DNA from: a virus
Strand: one strand, 5' to 3'
IMG/VR virus record: IMGVR_UViG_3300009285_016356
Span: 1 to 36,634 of that record
DNA length: 36,634 nucleotides
Position 1 is the first letter of the stretch. The number at the start of each line of letters is the position of its first letter. Below are positions 27,966 through 34,008 of this stretch, in pieces. The position numbers were made by a program, and so were the translations under genes. The notes beneath the pieces were generated by a model. It worked only from the letters and a program-made list of their open reading frames with translations, had not been told where the DNA came from and searched no databases.

Positions 27966-28029
27966 GGCTCATCAGAGGCGGCATCCCCGCCTGATCATCG
28001 CGGGGCGCGGGGCCCCGCTAGGTTTCGCC
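27966..28029 (-). ncRNA. Type II hammerhead ribozyme, copy C (variant cleavage triplet)
   Basis: Minus strand: GGC (stem II), GAAA, CC-TA-GCGGGG, a 7-base loop, CCCCGC-GAT-GA-TC (stem III), stem I AGGCGG/CCGCCT around a 5-base loop, CTGATGA (27975-27969), GCC. The triplet is ATC instead of GTC, so one pair next to the core (C:G in copies A and B) is a C-A mismatch. It may cleave more slowly. It starts 1 bp after the stop of the first operon gene and ends 14 bp before the ATG of the 38-aa gene. Confidence 0.75.
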
Positions 28030-28030
28030 T

Positions 28031-28267
28031 TCACGCCGCAACCTTGTCGGCGGTCAGCACCGGCGACATCGAGTAGCGGCCATGGGGGTCGCAGCACTCG
28101 GTGTTGTCGTAGATGCGCACCCGGCGAGCGCGAATCGTGCCGCTGCTGTTCAGCCAGACCGTTTTCTCGGTGCGCTTGACGACTTCGAATTTGAACACGC
28201 ATTCGTAGTCGCAGATCGAGCGAACGGTGTAGGTGCGGCCGACTTCAAATTTTGCGATGGTGGTCAT
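28031..28267 (-). CDS. Small hypothetical protein, 78 aa; first gene of the ribozyme operon
   Basis: ATG 28267 is preceded by ACGGAGCC. The frame reaches further upstream but into the promoter. The protein looks like a small beta-barrel (FEVGRTYTVRSICDYECVFKF, KTVWLNSSGTIRARRVRIY) with paired cysteines (CDYEC, ECC). It is the promoter-proximal gene and the only one of the four without a hammerhead upstream. No family is recognised. Confidence 0.62.
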   Translation of the reverse strand: MTTIAKFEVGRTYTVRSICDYECVFKFEVVKRTEKTVWLNSSGTIRARRVRIYDNTECCDPHGRYSMSPVLTADKVAA

Positions 28268-28311
28268 TTGGTTGGCTCCGTGAGTTAAGTGGCTTTGCGA
28301 TGTTGGGGTTT

Positions 28312-28384
28312 TATTTATATTACAAAACAAAATGGGTCAAGGGGGGGAGCGACCCTTGACGCAATTTATTTTGTAACGTAATTC
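28312..28384. promoter_or_regulatory. Divergent promoters with nested palindromes
   Basis: Two promoters face away from a common centre at 28348. Minus: TTGACC (28340-28335), 17-base spacer, TAAATA (28317-28312). Plus: TTGACG (28356-28361), 17-base spacer, TAATTC (28379-28384). The same centre is the axis of two inverted repeats, GTCAAGGG/CCCTTGAC (28336-28343, 28353-28360), which include the -35 hexamers, and TTACAAAA/TTTTGTAA (28320-28327, 28369-28376). This fits an operator for the adjacent ribbon-helix-helix protein. The AT-rich block contrasts with the GC-rich surroundings. Confidence 0.7.
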
Positions 28385-28392
28385 TCGGCCCC

Positions 28393-28632
28393 ATGCAGAT
28401 ACACGGGACACCCGCCGACATGGCCACACCAACACCCCGCGGACGCGGTCGACCTTCGACCGGACAGCGCAAGGAAGTGATCGGCGTGCCGATGGCGCCG
28501 GACGATGCCGAGATCCTCGAGGCGGGTGCAGCGGCGCTAGGGCGGGCAAAGGCTGACGTCGCCCGGGCGCTGATCAAGGACGAGATGGCCTGGGCGGACG
28601 TGGTCAAGGCGGCAAGGAAGGGCCGGCGGTGA
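28393..28632 (+). CDS. Ribbon-helix-helix-like regulator, 79 aa
   Basis: The pattern GRGRPSTGQRKEVIGVPMAPDD followed by AEILEAGAAALGRAKADVAR and ALIKDEMAW is that of small ribbon-helix-helix repressors: a basic arm, a short beta-strand (EVIGVPM), then two helices. ATG 28393 lies only a few bases from the predicted transcription start, so the message may be nearly leaderless; ATG 28420 is an alternative. It is next to the palindromic divergent promoter and probably regulates it, hence also the ribozyme operon. The regulatory link is inference. Confidence 0.65.
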   Translation: MQIHGTPADMATPTPRGRGRPSTGQRKEVIGVPMAPDDAEILEAGAAALGRAKADVARALIKDEMAWADVVKAARKGRR

Positions 28633-28847
28633 TGGATCGCGATCCGCTCGAAGGCATGGAAACGGTGCCGTGCTCATTCTGCGGCGGCGGTGGCACCATG
28701 CGCGAAAACAAATCGCTGCGCATGATCCATATCGAGGACGGCATCGAGAGCGAGCCCGAGGTTGTGCACGTCGTCATCGGCGAGCCGTGTCCGACGTGCG
28801 TCGGGCGTGGCCGCGTCGGCACCTTCGGGCGGAAGCTGAACAGTTAG
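28632..28847 (+). CDS. DnaJ-type zinc-ribbon small protein, 71 aa
   Basis: ATG 28632 in a TGATG overlap. Two CxxCxGxG-like motifs, CSFCGGGG (about residue 14) and CPTCVGRG (about 53), frame a 35-residue insert (IHIEDGIESEPEVVHVVIG); together they would bind one zinc as in DnaJ central domains. Such mini-proteins are common in phages. The function is unknown. Confidence 0.65.
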   Translation: MDRDPLEGMETVPCSFCGGGGTMRENKSLRMIHIEDGIESEPEVVHVVIGEPCPTCVGRGRVGTFGRKLNS

Positions 28848-28856
28848 GGGGCGGTG

Positions 28857-29369
28857 ATGGCATTGGAGCGCAGTCAGATCAGATGGATCAAGGACATGGG
28901 CCCGATCGAGCCAGAGGAGCATCTGAGCGAGGGCGCCAGGAAGATCGCCGAGGCAGTTAGGGCCACGCTGCAGCAGGGGCTCGAGGAGGCGTTCGTCGGG
29001 CTCTATACGTCGACGAATTGCGAGGATGCGCCAGCGCCGGACATTAAGGCCATGCTGGCCGACATCGAGCGCTGGGTGCGAAACGAGCGGCGCCAGCAGG
29101 TCGTTTTCGTGGTCGACGAGGCGCACGAGGGCCCGATGCTCCGGCACGACACCCCATGCGATGGGGTGCGCATCGAGCTGTCGTATGCGCAGGCCAGCCA
29201 GGTGCACGATCACTGGCTGCTCAAGCTTAGCCGCGTCATCGACGAGCACACGGCCGAATTCGTGCCGGCGAGCTATGTGTTTCCCGAGCCGGTGCAAAGC
29301 GTGCTGCCGGCGCCGCCGTACTACGTGCCGGCCGACGACGGCGCTGGGGGTGACGATGAGCAACGCTGA
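28857..29369 (+). CDS. Hypothetical phage protein, 170 aa
   Basis: A GTG at 28854 and an ATG at 28857 are both possible. The protein has an N-terminal helical region ([21 protein letters not shown]) and a middle segment ([18 protein letters not shown]), which recalls a Walker B/DEAH motif, but without any P-loop upstream, so an ATPase is not supported. It overlaps the next gene by 14 bp. Confidence 0.55.
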   Translation: MALERSQIRWIKDMGPIEPEEHLSEGARKIAEAVRATLQQGLEEAFVGLYTSTNCEDAPAPDIKAMLADIERWVRNERRQQVVFVVDEAHEGPMLRHDTPCDGVRIELSYAQASQVHDHWLLKLSRVIDEHTAEFVPASYVFPEPVQSVLPAPPYYVPADDGAGGDDEQR

Positions 29370-29577
29370 CGTTTGCCCTCGCTGCTATCCCCTGGTGAAG
29401 GGCGCAAGCAAGACCTGCCGCGAGCACGCGATCGAGACTGCGGCCGATGCCATGCACGCGCTGTTATCGGCGCGCGCCGAGGCGCTGGCCGGCTGTACGG
29501 AGGGCTCGCTGGAGGAGGCCGAGCTGGCGGCGATCGCCACCGCGCTCGACGACTACGAGGCGCACCGCGCGGCGTGA
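29356..29577 (+). CDS. Small hypothetical protein, 73 aa
   Basis: ATG 29356, with GGGGGTGACG upstream, lies within the end of the previous gene. An N-terminal Cys/His cluster ([18 protein letters not shown]) could bind a metal as C-x2-C...C-x2-H; the rest is helical ([37 protein letters not shown]). The family is unknown. Confidence 0.55.
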   Translation: MSNADVCPRCYPLVKGASKTCREHAIETAADAMHALLSARAEALAGCTEGSLEEAELAAIATALDDYEAHRAA

Positions 29578-29583
29578 TGCACG

Positions 29584-29644
29584 AATGATACGCGCGCATC
29601 ATTTTGAAAAAGTTGTTTACAGATAGGGCCGAATCGGGTGATTC
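29584..29644 (+). promoter_or_regulatory. Palindromic operator and promoter with GANTC sites
   Basis: AATGAT (29584-29589) and ATCATT (29598-29603) flank CGCGCG, a near-perfect 20-bp palindrome. Downstream come TTTACA (29616-29621), a 17-base spacer and TGATTC (29639-29644) as a possible promoter. CGAATC (29630-29635) and GATTCG (29640-29645) form an inverted repeat and give two GANTC sites, the target of the alphaproteobacterial cell-cycle methylase CcrM, one overlapping the -10. Confidence 0.5.
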
Positions 29645-29652
29645 GACCGCTA

Positions 29653-29698
29653 GTCTCAACGAGACGTACGCCCGCAGCCATCCAGCCGCGGGCGTTTT
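29653..29698 (+). terminator. Small hairpin plus intrinsic terminator (possible tiny RNA or attenuator)
   Basis: GTCTC-AAC-GAGAC (29653-29665) is followed by CGCCCGC (29669-29675) and GCGGGCG (29688-29694), then TTTTGCGTTTCT. This is a Rho-independent terminator only about 45 bases beyond the probable transcription start, so the promoter at 29616-29644 would give a very short RNA unless read through. It could serve as a small RNA or as an antitermination point for late genes. Confidence 0.6.
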
Positions 29699-30213
29699 GC
29701 GTTTCTGCGGCACGCGGGTGAGGCAGCCAACTGCGGCGATGACCACCGAACGCGGGCCACGAAATCAAATGCCGGGGTGCATTCCCCGGTGGTCGGTGCG
29801 GAGATGCACGGGGGCGGCTGAGCCGTTTCTGGCCGATCTTAGAACAACGCCCCCTAGCCATTCACGAATGCCACGCGCCCCACGGTGCTGCTGGGATGAA
29901 CCCTCGGCGGCAGGTATCTAACCGATGGATCAGGCGGCTCTGCCGGCGGCGCAGCCGGCACGCCATGCCGTTTACGCCTCTGCTTTGGCGGCATGGCACC
30001 CATACTTGAGAGCGCTGAAGACCCGCACCGGCTGCCGCGTCGTCGAGCAGTAGGGCAGCCGGTGAGCGGGGAAGGCCATGAAGAAACCTGATTGCGCGAC
30101 CGCACCGCGGCCCGTGCAGAGCTGATCACCGGCCCGATCCTGGCAGGCACCCACTAAGCGCGATTGATTTTCGCACCAGGCCAACGCCAGCGAAGAAGGC
30201 CGGACCGATCACG
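29699..30213. other. Long non-coding stretch before the late genes, with strong stems
   Basis: No convincing gene lies here. Stems seen are CCGGGG/CCCCGG (29772-29777, 29784-29789); ACCGGCTGCC/GGCAGCCGGT (30027-30036, 30054-30063), ten perfect pairs; and CCGGTGA/TCACCGG (30060-30066, 30126-30132). A 15-codon frame at 30078-30125 has an excellent GGGGAAGG ribosome-binding site (MKKPDCATAPRPVQS), and a minus-strand frame 29854-29994 (MPPKQRRKRHG...VAFVNG, 46 aa) is a weak candidate gene. The region may be a leader or antitermination site for late transcription. Confidence 0.4.
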
Positions 30214-30477
30214 ATGCAAAAGCTGATGCTCAACGGCGAGCACGCCTGGGTTATTCGGTCGACGTGCCCGGGGCGGGCGGAAATGTTTTTCGAGAGCCAC
30301 ACGACCTGGAACGTGCAGCCGTCCGAGGCGACGATCTTCCGGTCGTTCGAGGCCGCCGAGCGCGAGATGGTGCGGGCGGCTTCGCTGGGGTTCAAGCTGC
30401 CGGGTGACGTTCACGAGGTCGTGCCGCTGCTAGGGGCGCTCGCAACATTCGCCACCAAGGCGCGCAGGAAGGGCTGA
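30214..30477 (+). CDS. Hypothetical protein, 87 aa, start of the late module
   Basis: ATG 30214. A small alpha/beta protein (HAWVIRSTCPGRAEMFFESH, ATIFRSFEAAEREMVRAASL, VVPLLGALATFATKARRKG). No family is recognised. It lies 3 bp before the tail-protein gene, so it is probably co-transcribed and may be structural. Confidence 0.5.
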   Translation: MQKLMLNGEHAWVIRSTCPGRAEMFFESHTTWNVQPSEATIFRSFEAAEREMVRAASLGFKLPGDVHEVVPLLGALATFATKARRKG

Positions 30478-30480
30478 GCG

Positions 30481-31038
30481 ATGGCCGCGCTGACGATGCA
30501 CTGGTCGGGCGACGGCATCCCCAGGCTGAGCATTGCCATGGAACGGCTGTCGGGCAACCAGAAGAACACCGCGCTGCGCCGGGCGCTCAACCATACCGGC
30601 GACAAGGTGCACACCATCGTGCTGCGCACGCTGTCCAAGCAGATCGGTGCGCCGCAGAACGTGATCCGGCGCTATGGCAAGATCAGCAAGCAGCGGGCTG
30701 CCGGCACAGGCCTCACGTACACCATACGGGCCAATGGTGGACCGATACCGTTGAAACATTTTCGGGCGTATCAGACCGCTAAGGGCGTGTCGGCCGCGCC
30801 TTGGAACAATCGCAAACTCTATCGCTCGGCGTTCATCATCGGCGGCGGCGGCAACGGCCACGCTTTCTGGCGCGTTGGCAGCGCGCGCCTGCCGATCAAG
30901 GGCATCACCGGCCCGAACGTGCCGAAGGAAATGGTGAAGGATGCGAGCGCTGCCGCGTTCCATTCCGTCACGTCTGCCGAACTGCCGCGGCGTGTGGCGC
31001 ACGAGATCAAAGTCATCACGAACGGCGTCGTGTCCTAA
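30481..31038 (+). CDS. Minor tail protein Z-like
   Basis: The N-terminal region (IPRLSIAMERLSGNQKNTALRR, ALNHTGDKVHTIVLRTLSKQ, IGAPQNVIRR) and the KHFRAYQTAKGVSAAPW middle follow the prophage minor tail protein Z family (lambda gpZ), which completes the tail tip/terminator end of long-tailed phages. Length, 185 aa, is close to gpZ. Its place upstream of the cos-like site and terminase genes, apart from the other tail genes, is unusual. The downstream 150 bp is non-coding and contains the putative cos. Confidence 0.7.
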   Translation: MAALTMHWSGDGIPRLSIAMERLSGNQKNTALRRALNHTGDKVHTIVLRTLSKQIGAPQNVIRRYGKISKQRAAGTGLTYTIRANGGPIPLKHFRAYQTAKGVSAAPWNNRKLYRSAFIIGGGGNGHAFWRVGSARLPIKGITGPNVPKEMVKDASAAAFHSVTSAELPRRVAHEIKVITNGVVS

Positions 31039-31040
31039 CG

Positions 31041-31066
31041 AGGGGGGCAGCTCGCGGGTCCCTTCC
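31041..31066 (+). other. Putative cosN packaging site
   Basis: The sequence from 31041 reads AGGGGGGCAG then CTCGCGGGTCCCTTCC. The nine bases CTCGCGGGT match the lambda cosN nick region exactly (lambda: GGGCGGCGACCTCGCGGGTTTTCGC, in which the G-rich left part is also similar). The site is 120 bp upstream of the Nu1-like gene, the same relation as in lambda. Stems (CCCCGC/GCGGGG) and AT-rich DNA with CAATTC/GAATTG follow in 31067-31188, as in a cosB-type region. Confidence 0.55.
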
Positions 31067-31188
31067 AGGCCCCCGCCCCCACCTGCGGGGCGGCGGCCGC
31101 CCGGGGCTCGCCAATTTTTTGGGTTGAAAAATCTCCAATTCCGATTCCGAATTGCCCGTGTTTGCTGGGCTTTTGAGGGGTGCCTCGA

Positions 31189-31752
31189 ATGGCCGGCAAG
31201 GCGGTGAAGAAGAAGCCGGCGAAATCTTCGCAAAAAAAACGGCAACCCGCGGCGCCTGAAACGGTGCCGGCAGCGCAGTTAGCCGCGATTTTGGCTTCTC
31301 CGCCGTTCACCGATCGATGGCTGCGGGAGCTGGCCGACAAGGGCTATCTGGTGAAAAGTGGCCGCGCCGAATACGAGCTCGCCGCGTCGGTGCAGGGCTA
31401 CATCCGGTTCATTCGCGAAACGGAAGTGGAGCGCCAAGTCGGGCAGCAGAACGCGCGCGCAGAGTTCGAAACGGAGCGAGCACGTAAGCTCAAGCTCGAA
31501 AACGACGAGAAAGAAAACATCTTAATCGAGACGCCGACGGCGATCGCCGCCATCGACTTCATCGTGGGAAGGCTGCGCACCGGGCTCGCCGGCGTGCCGG
31601 CCAGAGTTTCAGAGGACGTCGCCACGCGCCGGCGAGTAGAGAATGCCATCGACGACGTTCTCCTCGAAGTCAGCGACAACTTTGAAAAAGCTGCAACCCT
31701 TCTGGGTGAGGGGCGCGATCCTTTCGAAGCCGACGAAGCGGCAGCCGCCTGA
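31189..31752 (+). CDS. Terminase small subunit (Nu1-like)
   Basis: 187 residues. After a Lys-rich leader, residues about 30-75 (AAILASPPFTDRWLRELADKG, YLVKSGRAEYELAASVQGYI) form the winged-helix DNA-binding domain of Nu1-type packaging proteins. Then comes a long charged helix (ETERARKLKLENDEKENILI) used for dimerisation and contact with the large subunit. It binds the cos region and starts packaging. ATG 31189 is used; a GTG three codons upstream is possible. The large subunit gene begins inside its 3' end. Confidence 0.85.
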   Translation: MAGKAVKKKPAKSSQKKRQPAAPETVPAAQLAAILASPPFTDRWLRELADKGYLVKSGRAEYELAASVQGYIRFIRETEVERQVGQQNARAEFETERARKLKLENDEKENILIETPTAIAAIDFIVGRLRTGLAGVPARVSEDVATRRRVENAIDDVLLEVSDNFEKAATLLGEGRDPFEADEAAAA

Positions 31753-33739
31753 CGAGTGGGCGAAAGACAACCGGATCTATCCGCCCTCGTCGGACCGACC
31801 AGGTCCACGTGATGTGCAGCTTACGCCGTACATCGTCGACTATGTTCGGGCCTTCGAAAACCACCTCTATGAGACGGTGGCGCTGGTCTGCGGATCGCAG
31901 ATGGGAAAGTCGGAGGCGGATCTCGACGTCATCGGCCAGACGCTCGACCAACGGCCGGCGCCGATCATCTACGTCGCGCCGAGCGAGACGTTCCTGCGCG
32001 AGGAGATCGAGCCGCGGCTGACGGCGCTGATCGAGCAATCGTCGAGCCTCAAGGCAAAGGCCAGCGGCGGCAAGAAGTCGACAAAGTACAAGAAGATCGT
32101 CGCCGGCGTGGCGGTCCGGCTCTTGTGGGCGGGATCTGCCTCGCAGCTGTCGGGCACAACTGCCAAGCTGGCGCTCGTCGACGAGCTGGACCGCATGGTC
32201 AGCAACGTGCAGGGCGACGGCGATCCGCTAACGCTGGTCGACGCTCGAGGCTTTGCGCACAAGGACAGAAAGCGCGGCGTCACGTCGACGCCGAAATGCG
32301 GTAATGCCGACATCATCAGGGACGAGGCTTCGGGCCTCGAATTCTGGAAGCGCATGCCGCCGGAGGACATCGAAAGCCCGATCTGGCGCGTCTGGCAGCG
32401 CGGTACCATGCACCATTTCGCTTGGCCCTGTCCTGAGTGCGCGACCTACTTTGTGCCGCGCTTCAAGCAGCTGCGCATCCCTGAGAACGCGACGTCGGCC
32501 GAAGCAAAGCGCCATGCGCACGTCGAATGCCCGCACTGCGGCGGCGTGATAGAGGAACACCACAAGCCGGACCTCAACGCCCGCGGGCGCTATGTGGCGC
32601 CAGGTCAGGAAATCTCGCCCGACGGCACCGTCACCGGCGACCCGCCGGATACGTCGACCATCAGCTTCTGGGTGTCGGGGATCTGCTCGCCGTTCGTCAC
32701 GATCGGCGAGCGCGCCGCGGCCTACATTGAGGCCAAGGAATCGGGCAGCCAGGAAAAGCTGCAGGCGGTAATAAATACCGGCTTCGGTGAGCTGTGGGCG
32801 CCTGGCGCCGGCGACGTCCCCGAGTGGACCGAGGTCGCTGCACTTCGCCGGCCATACAAAAAGCTCGAGATCCCGGTCGGCGTTCGGGTTCTGACGCTTG
32901 CGGCCGACGTTCAAAAGAGGCGCATCGTCTACACGATCCGCGGATGGGGTGCTCGCGGCAGCTCATGGCTGATCGACTTCGGCGAGCTGCACGGCCACAC
33001 GACCGAGGACGACGTCTGGAACGACTTCGCCGAGCTGCTGCACCGGCCGATCGAAGATCGCGCCATCCGCATGGCTTTCATCGACTCCGGTTTCCGCCCC
33101 GGCAAGCCGGAGAACGTGCCGGTCAATAAGGTCTATGATTTCTGTCGGCGGTTCCCGCGCCTGGTCTACCCGACCAAGGGTCGCGCGACGCAGGACAAGC
33201 CGCTCATCCCGAGCAAGATCGAGGTCACCGCGCGCGGTTCGGCGCGAAAATACGGCCTCGACTTAATCTGGCTCGACACGGACCATTTCAAGAGCTGGGT
33301 TCACGAGCGCATCCGCTGGGAGCCTGATCAACCAGGCGCATGGCTACTGCCGCAGGACACCACCGACGACTACTGCAAGCAGATCGTCGCCGAGGCTCGC
33401 GTCAAGAAGCCGAACGGTCAACCTCAATGGGTCGCGCGCAGTCGCGAGAACCATTACCTCGACTGTGAAGCGATGCAGGCGGCCGTCGGGCACATGCTCA
33501 GCGTGCACCTGATGCGGCCGGACGACACCGAAAGCGCGTCACCGCCACCACCGCCGCCGGCTGAACCGGCGCCGGCGGCCGGCAACGTCGCGCAAGCTGC
33601 CCAACGTGCTCGAGCCGAGAAGCCACAAACGCCGTCGAAGCCGATCGTCGCGCCACGCGCACTCGCGTCGAAAGTCGACGCCGCAGCGGCGCGCAAGCAA
33701 CGCATCCAGGATCTCGCGGTGCGGATGAGGACACGATGA
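31706..33739 (+). CDS. Terminase large subunit (GpA family)
   Basis: A complete GpA-type packaging motor: the opening PPDEWAKDNRIYPPSSDRPGP, a P-loop-like VCGSQMGKSEAD, a Walker B-like LALVDELDRM, RGVTSTPKCG, a zinc-like segment (CPECATYF, CPHCGGVIEEHH), and the C-terminal nuclease region (TLAADVQKRRIVYTIRGWG, FIDSGFRPGK). It cuts concatemers at cos and drives DNA into the prohead with ATP. The start is uncertain: GTG 31706 fits the conserved N-terminus best and overlaps the small subunit by 47 bp; ATG 31643 is in the same frame. The Pro/Ala-rich tail (after about 600) is less conserved. Confidence 0.92.
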   Translation: MRGAILSKPTKRQPPDEWAKDNRIYPPSSDRPGPRDVQLTPYIVDYVRAFENHLYETVALVCGSQMGKSEADLDVIGQTLDQRPAPIIYVAPSETFLREEIEPRLTALIEQSSSLKAKASGGKKSTKYKKIVAGVAVRLLWAGSASQLSGTTAKLALVDELDRMVSNVQGDGDPLTLVDARGFAHKDRKRGVTSTPKCGNADIIRDEASGLEFWKRMPPEDIESPIWRVWQRGTMHHFAWPCPECATYFVPRFKQLRIPENATSAEAKRHAHVECPHCGGVIEEHHKPDLNARGRYVAPGQEISPDGTVTGDPPDTSTISFWVSGICSPFVTIGERAAAYIEAKESGSQEKLQAVINTGFGELWAPGAGDVPEWTEVAALRRPYKKLEIPVGVRVLTLAADVQKRRIVYTIRGWGARGSSWLIDFGELHGHTTEDDVWNDFAELLHRPIEDRAIRMAFIDSGFRPGKPENVPVNKVYDFCRRFPRLVYPTKGRATQDKPLIPSKIEVTARGSARKYGLDLIWLDTDHFKSWVHERIRWEPDQPGAWLLPQDTTDDYCKQIVAEARVKKPNGQPQWVARSRENHYLDCEAMQAAVGHMLSVHLMRPDDTESASPPPPPPAEPAPAAGNVAQAAQRARAEKPQTPSKPIVAPRALASKVDAAAARKQRIQDLAVRMRTR

Positions 33740-34008
33740 CCGAGCCAACCCCCTGCCTCCTGGTGCTGCGAAAGCTCAAGGAAGCGATCGACGCGCGCAT
33801 GACCGGCACGGGCGTGCAGAGCGTTGGCCACAAGGGCCGAACGCTCGAGTACGCAAACATGAACGTCGGCGAGATGATGAAATATTACATGCAGCTCTGG
33901 CGCCAGTGCCCCGCGGCGCAGGCCGAGCTGCCGGAGATGCAGCCGCTTGACGGGCCGACCGGCACGCGCGGGCGGCCGGCTATCTTTGTTGGCAGCAGGC
34001 GGGTCTGA
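33736..34008 (+). CDS. Head-tail joining protein, gpW-like
   Basis: 90 residues starting in an ATGA overlap with the terminase. The pattern LLVLRKLKEAIDARMTGTGVQ then SVGHKGRTLEYANMNVGEMMKYYMQL agrees with the gpW family (helix, short beta-hairpin, helix). gpW plugs the portal after packaging and makes the head competent for tail joining. Position between terminase and portal is exactly as in lambda. The stop shares a base with the portal ATG (TGATG). Confidence 0.8.
   Translation: MTEPTPCLLVLRKLKEAIDARMTGTGVQSVGHKGRTLEYANMNVGEMMKYYMQLWRQCPAAQAELPEMQPLDGPTGTRGRPAIFVGSRRV

Noticed and set aside
28914-29160. DEAH-like motif (VVDEAHEG) suggesting an ATPase or helicase
   Set aside because: No P-loop or other helicase motif is present in the 170-aa protein, so the motif is taken as chance.
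29604-29921. A plus-strand frame of 105 codons
   Set aside because: It contains the promoter region, the terminator hairpin and other stems, lacks a ribosome-binding site, and its composition is unlike a protein.
32311-32320. Another CTGATGA on the minus strand
   Set aside because: It lies in the terminase coding region and has no GAAA or pairing stems at hammerhead distances.
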